Shown one piece after another: positions 1 to 6,837 of a DNA stretch of 64,000 nt. Location: positions 124,001 to 188,000 of the forward strand of contig JAFAFU010000073.1 in NCBI GenBank assembly GCA_023423335.1. Reading direction: 5' to 3'. Below the pieces are notes generated by a model that was not told the origin of the DNA, ran no database searches, and saw only the letters and a list, made by a program, of their open reading frames with translations. Positions within the stretch are counted from its first letter, which is position 1, and each line of letters begins with the position of its first letter. The position numbers were made by a program, and so were the translations under genes. This DNA is from Bacillota bacterium. Its GTDB lineage: Bacteria; Bacillota; Clostridia; Lachnospirales; Lachnospiraceae.

Positions 1-938
1 CCAATACGAAAGAGGGCAGACATATAGACATCGGGTTAAATATTGGCGGCCTTGACGATAGCATCCAGATTAATCCGGGCCAAGCGGATCTGGTCGGATT
101 GTTCCGAACCGAATTCATGTACATGAATTCGGATACTCTTCCGACAGAAGAGCAACAGAGGAAGGTTTATAAAAAAGTTCTCCTGACCTTTCGGAATAAA
201 CCGGTAGTATTACGGACCCTTGACGTCGGCGGGGATAAGACGCTGCCCTGCCTTTCGCTCCCGAAGGAGGACAATCCGTTTCTGGGTAAGCGGGCGCTGC
301 GATTATGCTTTGACCGGATCGATCTTTTCAAGACACAGCTTCGGGCTGCACTTAAGGCATCCGTATTCGGGGATCTGTGGATTATGTTTCCGATGGTAGG
401 CAGCCTGGATGATATCAGGAAAGCGAAAGGAATTCTGGAGGAGGTGAAGAAGGAATTAAGGGCAGAGGGTACGGCGTTTAAGGAGACTGTCAAGGTAGGC
501 ATAATGATTGAGATTCCTTCCATTGCCATAATAGCGGAAAAAGCAGCAGGGGAAGTGGATTTTGCAAGTATCGGCACGAATGATCTGTGTCAGTATTTGC
601 TCGCCGCAGACAGAATCAACCCGGAAGTCGGAAGCTATTATCAAAGCTATCACCCGGCATTATTTTCCCTGATAGGACATGTGGCCGCCAAATTTGGTGA
701 AGCAGGCAAACCGATCTGCGTATGCGGTGAGCTGGGCGGAGATGAGCTTGCAGCACCGGTTCTGGTTGGGCTGGGTATTGGTAAATTAAGTATGGGCATA
801 TCCTCCGTGGCGCGAATCAAGAGATGTTTGTCAGGTCTGACAATGGAGCAGATGAGGACTTATGCCGATGCTGTCCGGGAGATGGATACCTCTGCAGAGG
901 TGGAAGCATATCTGCGAAAGGTTTTGAAGCCGTCTTAA
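1..938 (+). CDS. ptsI: PTS enzyme I (phosphoenolpyruvate-protein phosphotransferase), 5' end missing
   Basis: Only the C-terminal ~311 residues are in the window; the frame is open from base 3, so the gene starts upstream. Enzyme I takes phosphate from PEP and passes it to HPr at the head of sugar PTS transport in the cytoplasm. Seen here are the PEP-utilising barrel signatures GLFRTEF near the beginning, GTNDLCQYLLAADR, and the active-site cysteine motif VCGELGGDE close to the C-terminus. The length of this tail agrees with the family. The phosphohistidine domain lies outside the window. An HPr gene follows after about 90 bases, which supports the call; the order enzyme I then HPr is the reverse of the common ptsH-ptsI order. 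Confidence 0.95.
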   Translation, partial: NTKEGRHIDIGLNIGGLDDSIQINPGQADLVGLFRTEFMYMNSDTLPTEEQQRKVYKKVLLTFRNKPVVLRTLDVGGDKTLPCLSLPKEDNPFLGKRALRLCFDRIDLFKTQLRAALKASVFGDLWIMFPMVGSLDDIRKAKGILEEVKKELRAEGTAFKETVKVGIMIEIPSIAIIAEKAAGEVDFASIGTNDLCQYLLAADRINPEVGSYYQSYHPALFSLIGHVAAKFGEAGKPICVCGELGGDELAAPVLVGLGIGKLSMGISSVARIKRCLSGLTMEQMRTYADAVREMDTSAEVEAYLRKVLKPS

Positions 939-1030
939 GAATACGGAGAAGAAAAAGCAGAACAGACAGAACAGTTAAAACATAAAAGCATTTAATGAAC
1001 ATGAAAATAAAGCAGAAGGAAAGTGAGAGC

Positions 1031-1309
1031 GTGTATAAAAGAAAAATCATGGTAGTTAATCCGACAGGCCTCCATGCCCGGCCGGCTACTGAATTTGTAA
1101 GCGAAGCCAAGAAATTCGGAAGTGCGATTCATATTAGACATATTGGAGAAGACAGTGAATTTGTGAATGGTAAATCCGTTATTATGCTTCTTACCCTGGG
1201 AATTGGACAGGGGGAGGAGATTGAGATTGCCGCCGAAGGCACGGACGAAAGGCAGGCAGTGGATGCCCTTATAAATCTGGTACAGGGAGGCTTCGGAGAA
1301 TTATCATAA
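1031..1309 (+). CDS. ptsH: Phosphocarrier protein HPr
   Basis: Small cytoplasmic phosphocarrier that accepts phosphate from enzyme I and hands it to sugar-specific EIIA proteins. The motif PTGLHARPA contains the phosphorylated histidine. A GTG start at 1031 is chosen because AGAAGGAAAG lies just upstream and because it places this histidine at residue 15, the canonical HPr position; an upstream in-frame ATG at 995 has no visible ribosome binding site. The serine of GKSVIMLLTLG corresponds to the regulatory HPr serine (Ser46 in standard numbering), so HPr-kinase control is possible. It follows the enzyme I gene and probably shares its transcript. Confidence 0.9.
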   Translation: MYKRKIMVVNPTGLHARPATEFVSEAKKFGSAIHIRHIGEDSEFVNGKSVIMLLTLGIGQGEEIEIAAEGTDERQAVDALINLVQGGFGELS

Positions 1310-1353
1310 TGTCACAGTATCGGGCATTAACGAGTCGGGAAAGGAGTTCATCT

Positions 1354-2202
1354 ATGAAGGTGACATTATTGCTGGAGAATACCAGTTTATTCTGCGTATA
1401 TCTCAATGCGGAACATGGGTTTTCTGCATGGATAGAGGATGAGGACATTAAGGTATTGTTTGATTTCGGCTTTTCGGATAAATTCATTAAGAATGCAGAG
1501 GAGCTTGGCATTGATCTGAGAACAGCGGACTACATAATCCTGTCCCATTGTCATCGGGATCATTCCGGAGGGCTGAAGCATCTGATGAAGTATTACAGAG
1601 AGCATGCAATGTTTCGAAAGCCGGTTTTCCTGGTTTCGCAGGAGGGAATCTTTGCAAAACGGTATAACTTTGAGAAAAACCATTCCTCCGGTCTGGATAT
1701 CAGCAGGGAAGCTCTGGATGAATTCTTCCAGGTCAGGATTATTGATAAGCCGGTATGGCTTACCGATCATTTATGTTATATGGGAATCACAGAACAGACC
1801 AATGATTATGAGCATAAGGTTCCGCAGAAAGCGAAAAAGCTGCAGGATGGAAAATGGATTGATGACGTAGTGGATGAGGATACTCAGCTGTGCTATCGGC
1901 ATAAAAATGGGAAAGAGGTCAGTATCATAGCCGCATGCGCCCATTATGGAATCTGTAATATCATGGAATATGCGAAAAAGCTCACCCATGCCGACCGGAT
2001 CAATACCTATCTTGGGGGATCCCATCTTCGGATCGACGAGGTACCTCAATCACAGCTGGATAAAACCTGTGAATATGTGAAGGAACAGAATATCAAAAAT
2101 TTTTATATTTGTCATGATACGGACCAGCACTGTAAGCAGGCTCTGTGGAATACAACACCCAGTAAGGAAGCCGGTGTGGGACTTGTCGTGGAGCTTGAAT
2201 AG
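1354..2202 (+). CDS. Metallo-beta-lactamase-fold hydrolase
   Basis: About 282 residues. The metal-binding motif HCHRDHSGGL near residue 65 is the HxHxDH signature of the metallo-beta-lactamase superfamily, with later histidines (ACAHYG; GGSHLR; CHDTD) available as further ligands. The overall layout resembles the dihydropterin/RFA-P synthase-like branch of the fold, but the substrate cannot be told from sequence. Start ATG 1354 has AAAGGAG upstream; an in-frame ATG at 1309 overlaps the HPr stop and lacks a good ribosome site. It lies 44 bases after HPr and ahead of a hairpin at 2229-2255, so it may close the PTS transcript. Confidence 0.8.
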   Translation: MKVTLLLENTSLFCVYLNAEHGFSAWIEDEDIKVLFDFGFSDKFIKNAEELGIDLRTADYIILSHCHRDHSGGLKHLMKYYREHAMFRKPVFLVSQEGIFAKRYNFEKNHSSGLDISREALDEFFQVRIIDKPVWLTDHLCYMGITEQTNDYEHKVPQKAKKLQDGKWIDDVVDEDTQLCYRHKNGKEVSIIAACAHYGICNIMEYAKKLTHADRINTYLGGSHLRIDEVPQSQLDKTCEYVKEQNIKNFYICHDTDQHCKQALWNTTPSKEAGVGLVVELE

Positions 2203-2228
2203 ATCATGCTTTTGCGGCTGTAAGAAAA

Positions 2229-2255
2229 ATAGGAGCCGTTTAATACGGCTCCTAT
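2229..2255. terminator. Hairpin, probable transcription end
   Basis: Perfect inverted repeat with arms ATAGGAGCCGT and ACGGCTCCTAT around a 5-base loop. No T-tract follows on the plus strand, but the A-rich stretch before it would be a U-tract for minus-strand transcripts. It sits right after the metallo-beta-lactamase gene. Confidence 0.55.
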
Positions 2256-2378
2256 TACGGTTCGGCGGAAACAAGAGAGAAGCGGTGAATATATATTTGT
2301 ATGAATTATATAAATTAACGAATATTTAGAGCGAAAAATGTACAAAATTATTATTTTGGATAAAATTACAAAAAGGTA

Positions 2379-2407
2379 TTGACACAATTAAATACAAATG
2401 ATAATAT
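2379..2407 (+). promoter_or_regulatory. Sigma-A-type promoter of the alpha-glucoside operon
   Basis: TTGACA at 2379-2384, 17-base spacer, TATAAT-like TAATAT at 2402-2407. It lies about 100 bases before the first gene of the operon. A palindromic operator begins three bases after the -10 box. Confidence 0.85.
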
Positions 2408-2409
2408 GT

Positions 2410-2425
2410 GGTTGAACGTTAAATG
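2410..2425. promoter_or_regulatory. Putative LacI-family operator 1
   Basis: GGTTGAACGTTAAATG, an imperfect copy of the palindrome GGTTTAAC-GTTAAACC, with the central CG typical of LacI/GalR operators. Its place just after the -10 box would block the promoter. Related sites are at 2472-2487 and 12626-12641. Confidence 0.6.
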
Positions 2426-2471
2426 TGTACGATATATACAAAAATTAATCAGCTCAAATTATTCTCTGACA

Positions 2472-2487
2472 GGTTTAACGTAAAACT
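2472..2487. promoter_or_regulatory. Putative LacI-family operator 2
   Basis: GGTTTAACGTAAAACT, in the leader about 62 bases after site 1 (roughly six helical turns), which would allow looping by a tetrameric or dimeric regulator. Matches the palindrome GGTTTAAC-GTTAAACC at 14 of 16 positions. Confidence 0.55.
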
Positions 2488-2508
2488 TAATTTAAGAGGA
2501 GGATTCTT

Positions 2509-3162
2509 ATGAGGAAATTGAACATGCGTAAAGGGTTTATTGCAGTTGCAATTACCGTAATACTAACGATGATGATGTCGGTGAATGCGTTCGCGGCCAC
2601 CAAAGAAATTGTGAAAGACGGTGAGTTTCAGAATACCGGCTTTGTCAATGCGGGGGAATTAAAGGACGGAACAATTGAAGGACCCGGAAACTGGACACAG
2701 CTGAACTTGGGAGACGCTACGGTTGACGCACCCTATCTTCATGTGATTTTGAAAGCAACCGGGGATACCGCAAAAGCACAGATAGCGGTATCGGATTCCT
2801 TCACCTTCAATTTGGCGGACCTGGGTATCACCCTTACCGAGGAATTTCAGGATGTAGTATTGCCTGTGGAGGAAAAAGGGATTACGATGCTTTCCTGGCT
2901 GAACGTAATGGGACTTGACGGAGGCAGCAGTATCTATAATGTAAAGGACGTATTCCTTTCCGACTCCGCTGAACCTACACTGAAAGCGGAAGCGGCCGCA
3001 GAGGAAGCACCGGCAGCTGTTGAAGTACCGGCAGGAGCGGCTGAAGAGGCTCCGAAGACAGGGAACAGTAATATGGTAGCCGTATTGGCATTAGCCGGGA
3101 TGGCAGGCTGTGCAGCCGTAATGGCAGGACTTAAAAAATATAAAAGAGTATTAATAAAATAA
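2509..3162 (+). CDS. Secreted protein with C-terminal wall-sorting-like signal
   Basis: 217 residues. A signal peptide (basic start, hydrophobic core, cleavage near NAFAA at ~residue 30) is followed by a ~130-residue beta-rich-looking domain, an Ala/Glu/Pro-rich linker (~160-180), then APKTGN, a hydrophobic stretch and a Lys/Arg tail. That end is organised like an LPXTG-type sortase signal with a variant motif. I do not recognise the central domain; its position as first gene before a sugar-binding lipoprotein suggests a surface carbohydrate-binding or presentation role, which is inference. A GAGGAGG ribosome site precedes ATG 2509. First gene of the operon driven by the promoter at 2379. Confidence 0.75.
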   Translation: MRKLNMRKGFIAVAITVILTMMMSVNAFAATKEIVKDGEFQNTGFVNAGELKDGTIEGPGNWTQLNLGDATVDAPYLHVILKATGDTAKAQIAVSDSFTFNLADLGITLTEEFQDVVLPVEEKGITMLSWLNVMGLDGGSSIYNVKDVFLSDSAEPTLKAEAAAEEAPAAVEVPAGAAEEAPKTGNSNMVAVLALAGMAGCAAVMAGLKKYKRVLIK

Positions 3163-3214
3163 TTATTTACAATATATCCAAATAATTGTATAAATGAAAT
3201 GAAAGGGGAAAATT

Positions 3215-4687
3215 ATGAAAAAAATGAAGAGAATGATCAGTCTCCTGTTATGCCTGATTTTGATCGTTGGCTTGTTTTCCGCCTGTAAAAAGGAGGATAA
3301 GGATACCTTGGGCAAACCGGATGCTGAAAACGGATTAAATACCACGGATGACGGCAAGAAGGATACGGATGCTCCTGCCGCCGAAAAGGTCCGGTTAAGG
3401 CTTGGTATCTGGCCGGAGGATACCCTGACCGAACAGATTGAAGAACATAAACAGCACGTGCTGGCTTTGAATGCGGGTAAGCCTAATATTGAAGTAATAC
3501 CGTCATACTATAAATATTCACCGGACAACTTTATTTCTATGGCGGAAGCCGGTACCGTACCTACTATCTTTGAGTGCTGGTATACGGATACGCAGAAGCT
3601 GATTGATGCGGAGCTGGTGGCTGATATCACCGATAATTTGAAAGAACGCGGCTGGCTGGATTCCATGAACCCCACGATCAAAGACCTGATGTCAAAGGAT
3701 GGCAGGATATATGGCCTTCCCCGTGACGGATACGGCCTGGGCTTATATCTTAACCTGGAATTATTCGAGCAGGCAGGCCTGATGGATGAGAATGGCCTTC
3801 CGAAGTATCCTAGGACCTGGCAGGAGCTTGCCGAAACAGCAAAAATAATCAAGGATGCTACCGGTTCGGCAGGATTTGATCTTCTGGCAATGGATCGAAA
3901 TGCAGGCTGGCATTTCAGTCTGATCGCCTGGGATTTCGGCGCTGAATTAACCACGATTGAGGACGGAAAATATTATGCCAACTTAGACAGCCCGGCAGCA
4001 ATCGCGGCAATGGAATACTGCAGGGACCTGAAATGGAAATATGATGTTCTTACGCCTGACCCCCTGGCGGACGGATGGGCAGAAGGCCATGCTAATTTAG
4101 GAACCGGCGTTGCGGCCATGTATTTAGGAGCAAATGACGCTGTTGCACAACCTACGGAGAATTACGGCTTACCGGTGGATAAATTCGCTTTAGTCCCTGC
4201 ACCGGCAGGACCGAACGGAGACCAGTATGTATTACATGGCGGAACTCCTTATATGTTTGCTAAAAATGCAACCAAGGAAGAAATCGATGCGGCGCTGGAT
4301 TATCTTGTAATCATGGGAAGAGCTCCTGTTGCAACGGAGGAAGCCATCGCAGGATGGGAGAGGGACTATCAGAGAATGGTAGACACCGGAGTACCTGTAA
4401 TTCCCCGTTTCCCCTGCTGGGTAGATCAGGCTGTCATTGATGCGGAGAATGCAGTCATTGAGAGGCATAAGAATGTTGACATGAGACTCTATGAGGATTA
4501 TTTTAGCCTGATTAAAAAAGAAGGAGCGCTTCATTTGGAAGAGCCCGTGGAATGCCAGAGCATGTATCAGGAAATCTGTAATGTAATGCAGGAGGTTCTT
4601 ACAAATAAGAATGCGGATATCCCGGCATTAATGAAGAAGGCTGATGAAAACTTCCAGACAATCATCGATACGGCAAAAAATCAATAA
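3215..4687 (+). CDS. ABC sugar transporter substrate-binding lipoprotein
   Basis: 490 residues. N-terminal lipoprotein signal ends in LFSAC with the lipid-attached cysteine near residue 24, so it is anchored outside the membrane. The remainder resembles family 1 extracellular solute-binding proteins (maltose/oligosaccharide type), with many aromatic residues available for sugar stacking (for example ECWYTDTQK and GLPRDGYGLGLYLN). The start has a GAAAGGGG ribosome site. It is followed, after a 340-base gap with hairpins, by the two cognate permeases. No ATPase gene is present; such clostridial systems usually borrow a shared MsmK-type ATPase. Substrate is probably an alpha-glucoside, judged from the GH65 enzymes downstream. 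Confidence 0.9.
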   Translation: MKKMKRMISLLLCLILIVGLFSACKKEDKDTLGKPDAENGLNTTDDGKKDTDAPAAEKVRLRLGIWPEDTLTEQIEEHKQHVLALNAGKPNIEVIPSYYKYSPDNFISMAEAGTVPTIFECWYTDTQKLIDAELVADITDNLKERGWLDSMNPTIKDLMSKDGRIYGLPRDGYGLGLYLNLELFEQAGLMDENGLPKYPRTWQELAETAKIIKDATGSAGFDLLAMDRNAGWHFSLIAWDFGAELTTIEDGKYYANLDSPAAIAAMEYCRDLKWKYDVLTPDPLADGWAEGHANLGTGVAAMYLGANDAVAQPTENYGLPVDKFALVPAPAGPNGDQYVLHGGTPYMFAKNATKEEIDAALDYLVIMGRAPVATEEAIAGWERDYQRMVDTGVPVIPRFPCWVDQAVIDAENAVIERHKNVDMRLYEDYFSLIKKEGALHLEEPVECQSMYQEICNVMQEVLTNKNADIPALMKKADENFQTIIDTAKNQ

Positions 4688-4755
4688 AAATTAGCGCAGC
4701 AAGAGACTCGCTCCGCAAGTTCTTACTGACCGCGAGCGCGCTCGCATCGTCTCAT

Positions 4756-4797
4756 GATATATCAGGATGAAACATAATCTATTTCTCCTGATATATC
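4756..4797. repeat. Inverted repeat in the binding-protein/permease gap
   Basis: Arms GATATATCAGGA and TCCTGATATATC, 12 bp, with an 18-base loop. One of several hairpins filling the 340-base gap 4688-5028. It may attenuate transcription so that the binding protein is made in excess over the permeases. Confidence 0.6.
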
Positions 4798-4826
4798 TTG
4801 ATCCGATTTCTCGCTTAGCTTTCGCG

Positions 4827-4862
4827 CATAATGGGGTTTTCTTTGCAGATTACCCCATTATG
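4827..4862. terminator. Hairpin, possible partial terminator
   Basis: Arms CATAATGGGGT and ACCCCATTATG, 11 bp, 14-base loop, followed by a short T run. Placed inside the operon between the binding protein and permease genes; it could be a leaky terminator or an mRNA-stabilising structure. Confidence 0.5.
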
Positions 4863-4899
4863 TTTAAGTAAATTCATCTTGTATTAAGCAGGTGGTTAG

Positions 4900-5020
4900 T
4901 GTGAAAAATCGAGATTTTTCACAAAGTGAATTGTTAACAATTCACTTTGCAAATATTGTGTCTGACCAATGTGAAAGCAAAGCTTTCACATCCCAAATTC
5001 GCGGATATCGGCAGCATGGA
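4900..5020. repeat. Multi-hairpin interspersed repeat, copy 1
   Basis: Contains three hairpins: TGTGAAAAATC/GATTTTTCACA at 4900-4923, a perfect 26-bp palindrome centred between 4935 and 4936, and ATGTGAAAGC/GCTTTCACAT at 4969-4991. Bases 4925-5020 match 9143-9238 with only two differences by my reading. The copy ends in ATGGAGGA, which supplies the ribosome site of the permease gene at 5029. Resembles a REP/MITE-type palindromic element. Confidence 0.8.
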
Positions 5021-5028
5021 GGATTAAT

Positions 5029-5943
5029 ATGAGGAAGACAAACAAGGATTATATCCGGCATACTGTCCCTACCAGAATATTTAAAAAACAGGATATTGCA
5101 GGCTGGCTGATTATGCTGCCCACACTTATATTATTTGCCTTCTTTGTGTGGGAGCCGTTATTAGAAAGCGTGAGACTCTCCCTCTATTCGGCCAATGGTG
5201 TGAAGCTCCAGAAATTTGTGGGCCTGGATAACTACATTGCTGCAATCAGGCATCCTGTTTTTTTTCCTGCCTTGATCAATACGTTCAAATACATACTTTG
5301 GTCTCTGATCATAGGATTTTTTATGCCGGTACTGATGGCATTGTTTATTTCTGAAACAGTACATTTTAAAGGTTTATTCCGGATAGGAATTTATATTCCC
5401 AATGTGGTACCCGGAATAGCTACGGTATTTATATGGAGATATTTCTTTTATGCGGGCCCCAACGGCGTCTTAAATATTCTTTTGTCTAAAATAGGGCTGG
5501 AGCCGATGGTCTGGCTGAGTAATGCGAAATTAACGATACCGATCATCGTCGGGGCACTGACCTGGAGAGGGGCCGGCGCAACGGCTCTGATCTATATTGC
5601 GGCGATCAGTAATATTAATCCTGAATTATATGAAGCGGCAACCATCGATGGAGCAGGAATTCTTCAAAGAATTAGGCATATTACAATGCCCAGCTTATTC
5701 TCCCTGGGTAAGACCCTGTTAATCCTTCAGATTATTGCTGTCTTTCAGATATACTACGAACCTCTGGTACTTACCCATGGCGGTCCGAATAATGCAAGTT
5801 ATTCCATCATACAGCTGGTCTATGATTTTGCATTTACGGATTATAATTTTCCCAAAGCATCCGCAATTTCAGTTATGGTTTGCATTATCCTGATAATACT
5901 CAGCGGTTTATATATGAAGCTGACGAAAATCCGGGAGGAATAA
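5029..5943 (+). CDS. ABC sugar transporter permease, MalF/UgpA-like
   Basis: 304 residues with about six hydrophobic segments, starting with one at residues ~24-45. The EAA loop that contacts the ATPase is seen in the segment NPELYEAATIDGAGILQRI, as in carbohydrate-uptake family permeases. Its ribosome site GGAGGA comes from the end of the repeat just upstream. Twelve bases separate it from the second permease, which suggests one transcript. The pair forms the membrane channel for the binding protein at 3215. Confidence 0.93.
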   Translation: MRKTNKDYIRHTVPTRIFKKQDIAGWLIMLPTLILFAFFVWEPLLESVRLSLYSANGVKLQKFVGLDNYIAAIRHPVFFPALINTFKYILWSLIIGFFMPVLMALFISETVHFKGLFRIGIYIPNVVPGIATVFIWRYFFYAGPNGVLNILLSKIGLEPMVWLSNAKLTIPIIVGALTWRGAGATALIYIAAISNINPELYEAATIDGAGILQRIRHITMPSLFSLGKTLLILQIIAVFQIYYEPLVLTHGGPNNASYSIIQLVYDFAFTDYNFPKASAISVMVCIILIILSGLYMKLTKIREE

Positions 5944-5955
5944 GGAGGAGCCAAT

Positions 5956-6834
5956 ATGTTTTTTGGCAAATACAATAAAAAAACGGATGGAGCCATACGC
6001 TCTTATGATCTCTATTCCGCAAGGACAAAAATCTTATGCCTGTTTGTTCTTCTGGTCTGTTTTGTCTTTATCCTGGTGGCCTTATTTCCTCCGGTGTGGG
6101 TATTTCTGGCAAGCTTTAAGAATTTCAAGGAATTCAATCTCCATCCCACCTTACTGCCGGATAAATTTGATATTCAGGTTTACATAAAGACCTGGAAAGA
6201 CTTGAAATTCGTCAAGCACTATATCAGTACCTTTACAGTGGTTGGCGGAAGCGTGGTGTGTGCGGTTGTATTTAACGGACTGTTAGGATATGCGCTATCC
6301 ATTATTAAGCCAAGAGGATATAAATATGTCTTCGGACTGGTAATGTGGAGCCTGCTTATTCCGGCAACCACAAGTATGGTTGCATTATTCGTGAATATCA
6401 AGAATATCGGTTTAACCGGGTCCTATATTCCGTTGTGGCTTAGCTTCGGTGCGAATGCTTTTTATGTCATTTTATTCAAGCAGTTTTTTGAAGGACTGCC
6501 GCAGGAATTGATAGAGGCGGCGAAACTGGATGGCTGCGGTTATCTCAGGATATTCAAAAGCATCCTGGTCCCGCTGTCCAGATCAATTGTCGCCGTAATC
6601 GTCATTTTTGCGATCAATGCGGCTTGGTCAGACTTTCTACTGCCGTTTCTGGTATTGAACGGCTCCGGAAGAGAGACGGTTATGGTCCGTCTGTTTGCAT
6701 TCCGTCTGTCCAATGCTTCGCCGGTGGAAATACTGCGTGCGGTGGCATTTTCTATTATACCGCCGATCATATTATTTGGAATCTTTCAGAAAAAAATTAC
6801 AGAAGGTGCGGCAGCAGGCGCGATAAAGGGGTAG
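5956..6834 (+). CDS. ABC sugar transporter permease, MalG/UgpE-like
   Basis: 292 residues, about six membrane segments, with the EAA motif in PQELIEAAKLDGCGYLRIF, matching the second permease class of carbohydrate ABC importers. Ribosome site AAGGAGG before ATG 5956. Only three bases separate its stop from the GH65 gene at 6838, so transport and phosphorolysis genes are tightly coupled. Partner of the permease at 5029. Confidence 0.93.
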   Translation: MFFGKYNKKTDGAIRSYDLYSARTKILCLFVLLVCFVFILVALFPPVWVFLASFKNFKEFNLHPTLLPDKFDIQVYIKTWKDLKFVKHYISTFTVVGGSVVCAVVFNGLLGYALSIIKPRGYKYVFGLVMWSLLIPATTSMVALFVNIKNIGLTGSYIPLWLSFGANAFYVILFKQFFEGLPQELIEAAKLDGCGYLRIFKSILVPLSRSIVAVIVIFAINAAWSDFLLPFLVLNGSGRETVMVRLFAFRLSNASPVEILRAVAFSIIPPIILFGIFQKKITEGAAAGAIKG

Positions 6835-6837
6835 GCT

